A DNA stretch of 64,000 nucleotides from assembly GCA_905213895.1 (NCBI GenBank), contig CAJMKE010000010.1:45923-109922 (forward strand). The letters are read 5' to 3'. A model generated the notes under the pieces. The model was not told the DNA's origin, made no database searches, and saw only the letters and a list, made by a program, of their open reading frames with translations. The position numbers were made by a program, and so were the translations under genes. Source of the stretch: an uncultured Alistipes sp. GTDB taxonomy: Bacteria; Bacteroidota; Bacteroidia; Bacteroidales; Rikenellaceae. This document shows, one piece after another, positions 52,535 through 59,797 of this stretch. Position 1 is the stretch's first letter. Each line of letters begins with the position of its first letter.

Positions 52535-52927
52535 CTACCTCTTCCCCCCCCCACGGTTTTTGAGGTTTTCCGCGATGCCGATGATTTCGTCGGTCTCCTC
52601 GACCGAGATGTCGTCGCTCTCCGAGAAGAACGACACCAGCCGCGCGAACGAGCCGTCGAAATAATCCGTCAGCATCGACTTCATCATCCGGCGGGCGTAC
52701 TGCTCCTTGCCGACGAGCGGAGTGTATATGTAGCCCTTGCCGACCTGACGGTGGGATACGAATCCCTTGTTTTCGAGAATCTTTATGAATGTCGCGACCG
52801 TCGTGTATTTGGGCTTCGGGTCGGGAAAACGGGCGATGATGTCGTTGCAGCACGCCTGCCCCAGACTCCACAGAATCTGCATCACCTCCTCTTCGCCCCG
52901 TGTCAGCCGTTCGGAATTTTTCTTCAT
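52535..52927 (-). CDS. BlaI/MecI/CopY-family transcriptional repressor
   Basis: 130 residues. A winged-helix N-terminus (LTRGEEEVMQILWSLGQACCNDIIARF) is followed by the family-typical PKYTTVATFIKILENKGFVSHRQVGKGYIYTPLV, and then a short dimerisation helix. Such repressors are normally inactivated by a BlaR1-type M56 sensor peptidase encoded next door; none is present here. A run of nine C (nine G on the coding strand, 52544-52552) near the 3' end encodes the C-terminal Gly-Gly-Gly. Confidence 0.88.
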   Translation of the reverse strand: MKKNSERLTRGEEEVMQILWSLGQACCNDIIARFPDPKPKYTTVATFIKILENKGFVSHRQVGKGYIYTPLVGKEQYARRMMKSMLTDYFDGSFARLVSFFSESDDISVEETDEIIGIAENLKNRGGGKR

Positions 52928-52956
52928 ACGCCCTATCCGCAGTTTGGTTACGATTA

Positions 52957-52986
52957 CAAATATAATACTAAATGGTTGGATTGCAA
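52957..52986 (-). promoter_or_regulatory. Promoter of the BlaI-family gene
   Basis: On the - strand TTG (52986-52984), a 19-bp spacer and TATATTTG (52964-52957), 29 bp before the ATG. The ATTACAAATATAAT motif over the -7 box has weak dyad symmetry and might be an autoregulatory operator. Confidence 0.65.
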
Positions 52987-53064
52987 AATCCCCATCCGCA
53001 CGGACTTTACCGACAAATAACAGCCGATTTGAGGCGGATTGTGTCGAGAATCGATTATTTTGTC

Positions 53065-53072
53065 TATATTTG
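53065..53072 (+). promoter_or_regulatory. -7 box of the SulP gene
   Basis: TATATTTG, 46 bp before the ATG; the nearest TTG gives a spacer of about 23 bp, longer than usual. Confidence 0.5.
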
Positions 53073-53118
53073 CGCCCGAAAGGTTAGTTTTTAATATTTT
53101 TTAATTTATACAGTATCG

Positions 53119-54828
53119 ATGGATTTTCTTAAAACGGTCGATTTCCGACCGAAATTTTTCTCGACATTCCGCAACTACGACAAGGCGTCATTATCACGCG
53201 ATGTGATGGCGGGCATCATCGTCGGCATCGTCGCCATTCCGCTCGCAATCGCATTCGGCATCGCTTCGGGCGTCGGTCCGACCGAAGGTCTCGTAACGGC
53301 CATCATTGCCGGTCTGATTATCTCGGTGTTCGGCGGCTCGAAGGTACAAATCGGCGGACCGACGGGTGCATTCATAGTCATCATCTACGGCATCATCCAG
53401 CAGTACGGCGTCGGCGGTCTGGCTATCGCGACCGTGATGGCGGGAATCATGCTGGTGCTGATGGGCGTGTTCCGTCTGGGCAGCGTGATTAAGTTCATGC
53501 CGTATCCGATTATCATCGGTTTCACGGGCGGTATCGCCATAACGATATTCTCCACCCAGATGAACGACCTGTTCGGTCTGGGCATCGAGAAGGTGCCGGC
53601 GAACTTCATCGAGAAGTGGATTTGCTACTTTAATAATATAGGTAACATCGACTGGTGGGCGTTCGGCATCGGTATCGCAAGCATCCTTGTCATCGTGTTC
53701 ACTCCGCGCGTGTCGAAAAAGATTCCGGGTTCGCTCGTCGCAATAGTCGTCATGACGCTCGTTTGCTGGCTGCTCAAAACCTACGCCGGCGTCGATTCGA
53801 TAAAGACCATCGGCGACCTCTACGAGTTGCCGTCGGGACTGCCTTCGCTGCGTGCGCCGCATATCGAGGACGGAACGTTCTTCTCGACCGTGCAGTCGCT
53901 GCTGCCGGTGGCATTCACAATCGCGATGCTCGGAGCAATCGAGTCGCTGCTCTCGGCAATGGTCGCCGACGGTGTGATTGGCGACCGCCACAACTCCAAC
54001 ACCGAACTTATCGGACAGGGCATTGCCAACATCGTCGTTCCGTTCTTCGGCGGGATTCCTGCTACGGGAGCGATTGCGCGTACGATGGCGAATATCAACA
54101 ACGGCGGACGCACTCCGGTCGCGGGTATCGTGCATACCGTCGTCCTGCTGCTCGTCCTGCTGCTGCTCGGCGGGCTTGTCGGCGCGATTCCGATGCCGTG
54201 CCTCGCGGGCGTGCTTATCATGGTGTCGTATAACATGAGCGGCTGGCGCACCATCCGTTCGATATGCCGGTTCTCGAAACCGAGTACGATAATTATCTTT
54301 ACCACGCTGCTGCTTACCGTCATATTCGACCTGACGATAGCGATAGAGGTGGGACTGGTGATAGCGATAGTAAGTTTCATGCGCCGAATCATGGAGAACA
54401 CCAACATCTCCGTTATCCGCGATGAGATGGAGGTTCACCACGACGGCGAGGCTGCGGACGAACGTCTGACGATTCCTGCGGGCGTCGAGGTCTATGAAAT
54501 CGACGGTCCGTTCTTCTTCGGCATCGCCAACAAGTTCGACGAACTCACGCGCGACCACGACATGATGCCTATCCGTATCGTGCGCATGCGCAAGGTGTCG
54601 TTCATCGATACTACGGGATTGCACAATCTCGAAATATTCATCCGTTCTTCGCTCGGCGAGAACCGTACCGTCATACTTTCGGGCGTGGGTACCCGGGTAT
54701 ACACGTCGCTTAAACGTGCCGGTCTGGTAGATTTGGTCGGCGAGGAGAATGTCCTCGACCATATCCACAAGGCTCTCAAACGTGCCGACGAGGTGTCGCG
54801 CTCGCTGGGATTGCAGGAGAAGAAATAG
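53119..54828 (+). CDS. SulP-family anion transporter with STAS domain
   Basis: 569 residues. The membrane part opens with LSRDVMAGIIVGIVAIPLAIAFGIASGVGPTEGLVTAIIAGLI and continues through about twelve helices, including VQIGGPTGAFIVIIYGI and the conserved FGGIPATGAIARTMANINNGGRTPVAGI. The C-terminal STAS domain (from about residue 440) has the core VSFIDTTGLHNLE. Family members carry sulfate, bicarbonate or dicarboxylates. No sulfate-assimilation genes are adjacent, so the substrate is open. Confidence 0.92.
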   Translation: MDFLKTVDFRPKFFSTFRNYDKASLSRDVMAGIIVGIVAIPLAIAFGIASGVGPTEGLVTAIIAGLIISVFGGSKVQIGGPTGAFIVIIYGIIQQYGVGGLAIATVMAGIMLVLMGVFRLGSVIKFMPYPIIIGFTGGIAITIFSTQMNDLFGLGIEKVPANFIEKWICYFNNIGNIDWWAFGIGIASILVIVFTPRVSKKIPGSLVAIVVMTLVCWLLKTYAGVDSIKTIGDLYELPSGLPSLRAPHIEDGTFFSTVQSLLPVAFTIAMLGAIESLLSAMVADGVIGDRHNSNTELIGQGIANIVVPFFGGIPATGAIARTMANINNGGRTPVAGIVHTVVLLLVLLLLGGLVGAIPMPCLAGVLIMVSYNMSGWRTIRSICRFSKPSTIIIFTTLLLTVIFDLTIAIEVGLVIAIVSFMRRIMENTNISVIRDEMEVHHDGEAADERLTIPAGVEVYEIDGPFFFGIANKFDELTRDHDMMPIRIVRMRKVSFIDTTGLHNLEIFIRSSLGENRTVILSGVGTRVYTSLKRAGLVDLVGEENVLDHIHKALKRADEVSRSLGLQEKK

Positions 54829-54841
54829 GGTGGTTGAGGTT

Positions 54842-54878
54842 ATCGGAAAGGCAGGAGTTCGACTCCTGCCTTTCCGAT
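54842..54878 (+). terminator. Terminator of the SulP gene
   Basis: Perfect 17-bp stem (left arm ATCGGAAAGGCAGGAGT) with the loop TCG, starting 13 bp after the stop codon and ending in TTT. It abuts the repeat array that follows. Confidence 0.85.
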
Positions 54879-54923
54879 TTAAGGTCTTTAAAGTCCTTAA
54901 AGACTTTAAGGTCGTTAAGGAGG
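54879..54923. repeat. TTAANGWCN array, 5 units, sandwiched between two terminators
   Basis: TTAA words at 54879, 54888, 54897, 54906 and 54915. The array fits exactly between the SulP terminator and the hairpin of the converging DUF2156-GNAT gene. Confidence 0.9.
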
Positions 54924-54947
54924 GCAGGAGCATACGCTCCTGCCCTC
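54920..54947 (-). terminator. Hairpin after the DUF2156-GNAT gene
   Basis: Perfect 12-bp stem GAGGGCAGGAGC / GCTCCTGCCCTC with the loop ATAC, five bases beyond the stop codon on the - strand. No T-run. Confidence 0.75.
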
Positions 54948-54951
54948 GACT

Positions 54952-56313
54952 TTATTCTACCGTTATTCTCTCCGGCAGTGCCTTGCCGCGTATCGGGCGT
55001 ATCATCGCCAGGTCCTTCGAGACGTCGCCCGTGCCGAAATCGAATTCGTGGTTGAAAGTAATCGGTATGCCCGCATCCTCGAATCCGTGCGCCGCGTAGA
55101 GCCTTTTCGACTTATCGCCGTTCGGAATCAGTGCCGCGAAGTCGTACTCTCCCGAAACCTCTGTCTTTGCCAGAGCCTTGTCGAGCAGCGATGACGCATA
55201 GCCGCGGTGGCGGTATTCGGCAGCCGTCGCGACGGCATAGATGTACGCCATGCGTCCGTGGTCGGTGTTCATCGGAACGATATGCAGCATCGCGACGATA
55301 CGCCCGTCCGCTTCGCGCGTGAGGCACAGTTCTGGGTCGTGATGGTGCATCAGGAATGTGTCCACGAACGCCCGCTCGTCGCCGAACACCTCTTCCCAGA
55401 GCGTCCGTATCTGTCTTTCGCGGGCAGTGAGCATCCGCGCCGAAATCTTTTCGAGCAGAATCGTCGGGTGGTAGGAGAGTTTCGAGAATCGCAGTCCCTC
55501 CAATCCCAAATCCTCCTCGCGGTTTATGTAGCGGTATTCGTCGGCGAGCGATTGCGCGAAAAGCCGGTTTATCATCGCCCCCGCACCGTCGATTTCGGTA
55601 TCGACCTTCTCGACGTGGGTACAGAACGTCTCCCCGTCGATTGCCGACCCGTAGGTGAATGCGGCTATGCGGTCGTCGGCGTAGAGAACCCCTCCGCGCA
55701 GTCCGAGTTCGTCGAAGTGCGCGAACGCCCGCTGCATCGCAGCCTGCTCCGCCTGCTCGCTCGACGAGCCGTCGTTGCGCAATGCCTGCCACTTGCGGTT
55801 CAACTCCATGCAGTCTGGCATATTGGTCTCCGACAACGGTTCGTAGCGGTATGTGTATTGGGACGTGAATCGGTTCACGTGATTGCGCTTGGGCTGGTAG
55901 TGTCTTCCCTGCAATGTCGCGAGGTCGGACGAGAGGTAGATGTAGTCGCACAGCGAGCGCGGCGAGGAGAATGCGAACAGGTCGGGGAACTCCTTTTCGA
56001 TTTCCGCCTTCCATTCGGGCGTCATGCCGACTATGCGCAGTGCCGAGTCGCGTGCCGCCGCATCGTCGGCGAGCAGCGATACGATGTTGCGGACGCTGCC
56101 GCTGCCGACGGGCTGCATGTAACCCGTCTCGCCGCCGCCGTAGCGGAAGCGCACGAGTAGAAAGCCGTCGCATTCGGCTATTTCGCTGCGGTAGGTGTCC
56201 TGCCAACAGTAGATGTTGGCGAATGCCATGTCGCAGTTGCGTATGTGTTTTCCGGTAATGTATTTCTCGAAAACGGTTTTATCTGCAACCGTTATTCTGT
56301 CGAACCGTATCAT
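54952..56313 (-). CDS. DUF2156 (LPG-synthase C-terminal-like) and GNAT acetyltransferase fusion
   Basis: 453 residues. The N-terminal two thirds match the DUF2156/LPG-synthase C-terminal fold, itself GNAT-like (KHIRNCDMAFANIYCWQDTY, YQPKRNHVNRFTSQY, LGLRGGVLYADDRIAAFTYGS and the NREEDLGLEGLRFSKLSYHP ending). From about residue 300 a second, classical GNAT domain follows, with AYIYAVATAAEYRHRGYASSLLDKAL for acetyl-CoA binding. The first half may use aminoacyl-tRNA or acyl donors. The start (56313) lies inside the 3' end of the upstream sulfatase gene (35-bp overlap). Confidence 0.82.
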   Translation of the reverse strand: MIRFDRITVADKTVFEKYITGKHIRNCDMAFANIYCWQDTYRSEIAECDGFLLVRFRYGGGETGYMQPVGSGSVRNIVSLLADDAAARDSALRIVGMTPEWKAEIEKEFPDLFAFSSPRSLCDYIYLSSDLATLQGRHYQPKRNHVNRFTSQYTYRYEPLSETNMPDCMELNRKWQALRNDGSSSEQAEQAAMQRAFAHFDELGLRGGVLYADDRIAAFTYGSAIDGETFCTHVEKVDTEIDGAGAMINRLFAQSLADEYRYINREEDLGLEGLRFSKLSYHPTILLEKISARMLTARERQIRTLWEEVFGDERAFVDTFLMHHHDPELCLTREADGRIVAMLHIVPMNTDHGRMAYIYAVATAAEYRHRGYASSLLDKALAKTEVSGEYDFAALIPNGDKSKRLYAAHGFEDAGIPITFNHEFDFGTGDVSKDLAMIRPIRGKALPERITVE

Positions 56314-58234
56314 CGTCGATGATGTATGTTTTCCGTTTTGCATGGTCGTAATACTGTTGTATCATCGCCTTTATCCGACGCTCGATGTCGTCGGACGGAA
56401 TCTTGCCGTAGAAATTTTCGTGCCGTTCGGTATCGTCGATTGCGTATATCGATTTTATTCCGCTGCCGTCGAACGAATATACGTAGCGGTCGGTTATCGC
56501 CTTGTAGTCGCCGTCGAAGACTATCGCCGCCGGAGTGTCGCACGGCTCGTTCAGCACGTCGCGACCGAAGGCGAAATAGGGCGTGTCATAACCTGTCATT
56601 CCGAGCAGCGTCGGCATGATGTCGATTTGGCTCGCGGGCTGCCCGTATCTGCCGCGCAGCGAACCGTCGGGCGTGTAGATGAAGCCTATGATGTGGAGGT
56701 CGTGCGGCGATGTGCGTGTCCGCGGCGCGAATTTCTCGCTCGATACGTGGTCGGCGACGAATACGAATATCGTGCGGTCGAACCACTCCTTGCCGCGGTT
56801 CTCGGCGAAGAACCGGCGGAACGCCCCGTCGGTGTATGCCACGCAGCGGTGTATCTTCGTTTTCCCCTCGGGCAAATCGGCGCGTCGGTCATCCGGAACG
56901 ACGAACGGATGGTGGGAACTTATCGTGAACATCGACGCGAAGAACGGTTCGGGCAGCGAGTCGAGTTCCTCGCCCATGTAACTCATGAACGGTTCGTCCC
57001 AGATTCCCCAGTAGCCGTCGAAATCATCCTTGCCATGTCGCTTCTCGTAATCTTCGAGGCTGAACTGCCGTTCGATGCCCGCGGCGTTGGCGTATGCGCC
57101 GAATCCCATCGAGCCGCGTTCGGAACCGCAGAAGAATGCGGTCGAGTATCCGCGCTCGCGAAGTATGCGCGGCAGCGGACGGCTCTTGCCGAGCGATTCC
57201 GCCATAAGCATGAACGGTTTGCGCAGCGACGGAATCGAACTCCAAATCGATGGCAGTGCCTGAATCGACCGTTTGCCGTTGGCGTACATCCTGGTGAAGA
57301 CGAAACTTTCGTTCATCAGCGAGTCGAGGAACGGCGTGTAGCCCTTGACCTCCTCGTCGGCGTAGATGTCGCCGCAGAGGTATGCCGAATGTTCGGCAGA
57401 CATGCTTTCCATGATGAATATTACGATGTTGCGGTCGGAAAATTCCCCCCCCCTCGGCGGGAAATGGCATGGTGTGTATATCTCGGCGACCTCCTCGGCG
57501 GAGAAAAACTCCGTGCGTCCGTTGCCGCCGCCGGAACCGGCTGTGCGGAGGATGCAGAAAGGGTTGCTCAATACGATGTTCGCCTTCGTCCAGTCGGCGG
57601 CGTACTGCATGGCGTTCGGAATCGCTATCGGTCGTGTCATGCGGCTGAATCCGCCGCGCGTGCCGCCTACGCAGAGTATCGCCGCGACGACCAGAATCGC
57701 GCTGTTCGCGGCGTAGTACACCGCGAGGTTCTGCGTGCGGGTAATCTTCGCATTGCGCCGGTAACCGAATGCCAGAATCGCAATCAGGAGTGCTCCCGCC
57801 AACACGAGATGCCAGTTCTCGGCGGCGAATTTCAGTACGAGCGATGCCGAATTGGAGTTGTCGGCGAAGAATATCTCTTCGGCGGTGAACCGTTTCTGGG
57901 TGTAGCGGAAGTAGACCGCATCGCCGAGATTGACTGCGACTATCGCCAGCGAATTTACGACGACGTAGTACCAGTAGAGTATCTCGCGATACCATTTCCG
58001 TTCGCGCAGGCGCAGCGGCAGCAGCGACAACGCCAGCCATATTCCGTCGGCATAGATTATCGACGCGGTGTCGAACTGCAATCCTCCGGCAATCAGACCG
58101 GCGATTTCGCCGTATGCGATGTCGAACGATTCGATGTTGTAGACGACGAATACCGCTCTGCACAGCATCGTTACGATATACAGCAATGCGACCCGCCACA
58201 GCGTTAGAGCCGTATATGTCCCGAATACCTTCAT
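56279..58234 (-). CDS. LtaS/MdoB-like membrane sulfatase-fold phosphoglycerol/phosphoethanolamine transferase
   Basis: 651 residues: about five N-terminal membrane helices (to about residue 200) and an external sulfatase-fold domain. Candidate active-site elements are IVIFIMESMSAEH (metal Glu), ANGKRSIQALPSIWSSIPSL (Ser in the Thr/Ser nucleophile position), TISSHHPF and FVFVADHVSSE (Asp-His). Relatives add phosphoglycerol or phosphoethanolamine to envelope glycans. A run of nine G on the coding strand (57445-57453) sits mid-gene and could cause slipped-strand frameshifts. It starts one base after nadC and overlaps the next gene. Confidence 0.85.
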   Translation of the reverse strand: MKVFGTYTALTLWRVALLYIVTMLCRAVFVVYNIESFDIAYGEIAGLIAGGLQFDTASIIYADGIWLALSLLPLRLRERKWYREILYWYYVVVNSLAIVAVNLGDAVYFRYTQKRFTAEEIFFADNSNSASLVLKFAAENWHLVLAGALLIAILAFGYRRNAKITRTQNLAVYYAANSAILVVAAILCVGGTRGGFSRMTRPIAIPNAMQYAADWTKANIVLSNPFCILRTAGSGGGNGRTEFFSAEEVAEIYTPCHFPPRGGEFSDRNIVIFIMESMSAEHSAYLCGDIYADEEVKGYTPFLDSLMNESFVFTRMYANGKRSIQALPSIWSSIPSLRKPFMLMAESLGKSRPLPRILRERGYSTAFFCGSERGSMGFGAYANAAGIERQFSLEDYEKRHGKDDFDGYWGIWDEPFMSYMGEELDSLPEPFFASMFTISSHHPFVVPDDRRADLPEGKTKIHRCVAYTDGAFRRFFAENRGKEWFDRTIFVFVADHVSSEKFAPRTRTSPHDLHIIGFIYTPDGSLRGRYGQPASQIDIMPTLLGMTGYDTPYFAFGRDVLNEPCDTPAAIVFDGDYKAITDRYVYSFDGSGIKSIYAIDDTERHENFYGKIPSDDIERRIKAMIQQYYDHAKRKTYIIDDDTVRQNNGCR

Positions 58235-58235
58235 T

Positions 58236-59090
58236 TTATTTGCATGCCTTCAACGACATGTCGAGCGACTTGATTTGATGGGTGAGTGCGCCGACCGAGA
58301 TGAAATCGACCCCCGTCAGTGCGTAGTCGCGCAGAGTGTCGAGCGTTATGCCGCCGCTCGATTCGGTCTCGCAGCGTCCCGCGACCTTCTCGACGGCGAG
58401 TCTGGTCATCTCCGGAGTGAAGTTGTCGAACATTATGCGGTCGACGCCTCCTGCGGCGAACACCTCGTCGATGTCTTCCAGCGTGCGTACCTCGCATTCG
58501 ATAGGAATGTTCTTGCCCTTGGCTTTCAGATACTCTCTGGCTGCCTCCACCGCCTTGCGGACACCGCCCGCGAAGTCGATGTGGTTGTCTTTGAGCAGAA
58601 TCATGTCGAACAGACCGATGCGGTGATTCTCGCCGCCGCCTATCTTGACTGCCATTTTGTCGAGAACGCGCATACCCGGTGTGGTCTTGCGGGTGTCGAG
58701 AACCTTGGTGTGGAGGTCTGCTATGCGGTCGGCATATACGGCGGTCTGCGTCGCCACGCCGCTCATGCGCTGCATCACGTTGAGGAGGATGCGCTCCGCC
58801 TGCAACAGCGATTGCAGACGTCCCGTAACGTAGAACGCCACGTCGCCGACCTTCACTCGCGCGCCGTCGTCGAGAATCTTCTCGAATTCGATGGTCGGGT
58901 CGAGGCGTCGCAGAATCAGTTGCGCTATCTCGATTCCGGCGATTATGCCCTCCTGCTTGCAGAGCAGACGCATGCGACCGCGCTCCTGCGGTGGTATGCA
59001 GCAGAGCGACGTGTGGTCGCCGTCGCCCAAATCCTCTTTAATCGCGAGTTCTATCAACTCGTCCACGTATGGTTTGTATTCCGCTTTCAT
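58236..59090 (-). CDS. nadC: Nicotinate-nucleotide pyrophosphorylase (carboxylating) NadC
   Basis: Converts quinolinate and PRPP to nicotinate mononucleotide in NAD synthesis. 284 residues. EDLGDGDHTSLCCIP, QRMSGVATQTAVYADRI, LDTRKTTPGMRVLDKMAVKIGGGENHRIGLFDMILLKDNHI and ISVGALTHQIKSLDMSL are diagnostic. A -7-like TAAATTTG lies on the - strand at 59116-59123. The stop codon abuts the sulfatase gene start, so nadC appears to lead a three-gene operon with envelope genes. Confidence 0.96.
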   Translation of the reverse strand: MKAEYKPYVDELIELAIKEDLGDGDHTSLCCIPPQERGRMRLLCKQEGIIAGIEIAQLILRRLDPTIEFEKILDDGARVKVGDVAFYVTGRLQSLLQAERILLNVMQRMSGVATQTAVYADRIADLHTKVLDTRKTTPGMRVLDKMAVKIGGGENHRIGLFDMILLKDNHIDFAGGVRKAVEAAREYLKAKGKNIPIECEVRTLEDIDEVFAAGGVDRIMFDNFTPEMTRLAVEKVAGRCETESSGGITLDTLRDYALTGVDFISVGALTHQIKSLDMSLKACK

Positions 59091-59158
59091 GATATGATAG
59101 TGTTTTTCCGAAGCGCAAATTTACTAAAAAATCGTGAAATGCGACCAGCGGCGCAAGA

Positions 59159-59203
59159 TTAAAGACCTTAATGTCCTTAACGACTTTAAGGTCTTTAACG
59201 ACA
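59159..59203. repeat. TTAANGWCN array, 5 units (upstream of nadC)
   Basis: TTAA words at 59159, 59168, 59177, 59186 and 59195. It lies between the terminator of the small lipoprotein gene and the nadC promoter. Confidence 0.85.
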
Positions 59204-59233
59204 AACTCCCTGCGACATCGGTCGCAGGGAGTT
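59204..59233 (-). terminator. Hairpin after the small lipoprotein gene
   Basis: Perfect 13-bp stem AACTCCCTGCGAC / GTCGCAGGGAGTT with the loop ATCG, about 20 bp past the stop codon. It adjoins a repeat array. Confidence 0.8.
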
Positions 59234-59252
59234 CGTAGATGCTGTTCATTGT

Positions 59253-59777
59253 TTACGCTTCCGGCTTCTCGGGAAGGTCGGGCTGGTCGACAGGATTGTC
59301 CTTGACGAACGTAACTTCATAAGGGATTTCGCCGAACATCAGCGTGAATGTCAGTTTGACGGTATCGTCGGTGATTACGCCGGTTACGGTGTTCATCTTG
59401 TAGTTCTCGTAAGGCACGCCGCCGACAGTCGGAATGACGTTGCTCTGATTGATTACCCACGAACCGATAGGATAGAGTTCCTCTTCCGTGTCGTTGTAGA
59501 GGGTGAATTGCAAATCGGGAATGACGATGCTCACCGCCGGCATGTTTTCGACGAACTTCACGTTGTCGAGGTGAAAATTGATGGACCTGGTGAAGCCGTC
59601 CGGCATTTCGATTGCCGCCTGTGCGGTTTCGGTGCTGTATACCGTCTGACCGGTGCGGACATCCTTGGTCGTCAGCGTACCGATTATATCCTTGGTCCAA
59701 CTGATTTTGTTTCTGCCCTCTTTCAGACACGATGTCGCCGCAGCGATTGTAAGCATGAGAATCAATAGTTTTTTCAT
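59253..59777 (-). CDS. Small lipoprotein of unknown function
   Basis: 174 residues (177 from an ATG three codons upstream). Lipoprotein signal MKKLLILMLTIAAATSC with the lipidated Cys at 17. The remainder is predicted to be mostly beta strands, with a duplicated-looking pattern (VKFVENMPAVSIVIPDLQFTLY; VKLTFTLMFGEIPYEVTFV). I do not recognise the family. It lies 20 bp after a TonB-dependent receptor and is probably cotranscribed, so it may be an outer-membrane partner of the receptor (inference). Confidence 0.7.
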   Translation of the reverse strand: MKKLLILMLTIAAATSCLKEGRNKISWTKDIIGTLTTKDVRTGQTVYSTETAQAAIEMPDGFTRSINFHLDNVKFVENMPAVSIVIPDLQFTLYNDTEEELYPIGSWVINQSNVIPTVGGVPYENYKMNTVTGVITDDTVKLTFTLMFGEIPYEVTFVKDNPVDQPDLPEKPEA

Positions 59778-59797
59778 AGTATTCACTTTTATGTTTC

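Noticed and set aside
52386..52871. Alternative - strand frame overlapping the BlaI-family gene, running through the repeat array
   Set aside because: It is the +1 frame joined through the G9 tract and the repeats; the BlaI frame has the family motifs and a normal length.
56213..58207. Antisense open frame opposite the sulfatase gene
   Set aside because: Sense frame has membrane helices and sulfatase active-site motifs; the antisense frame has none.
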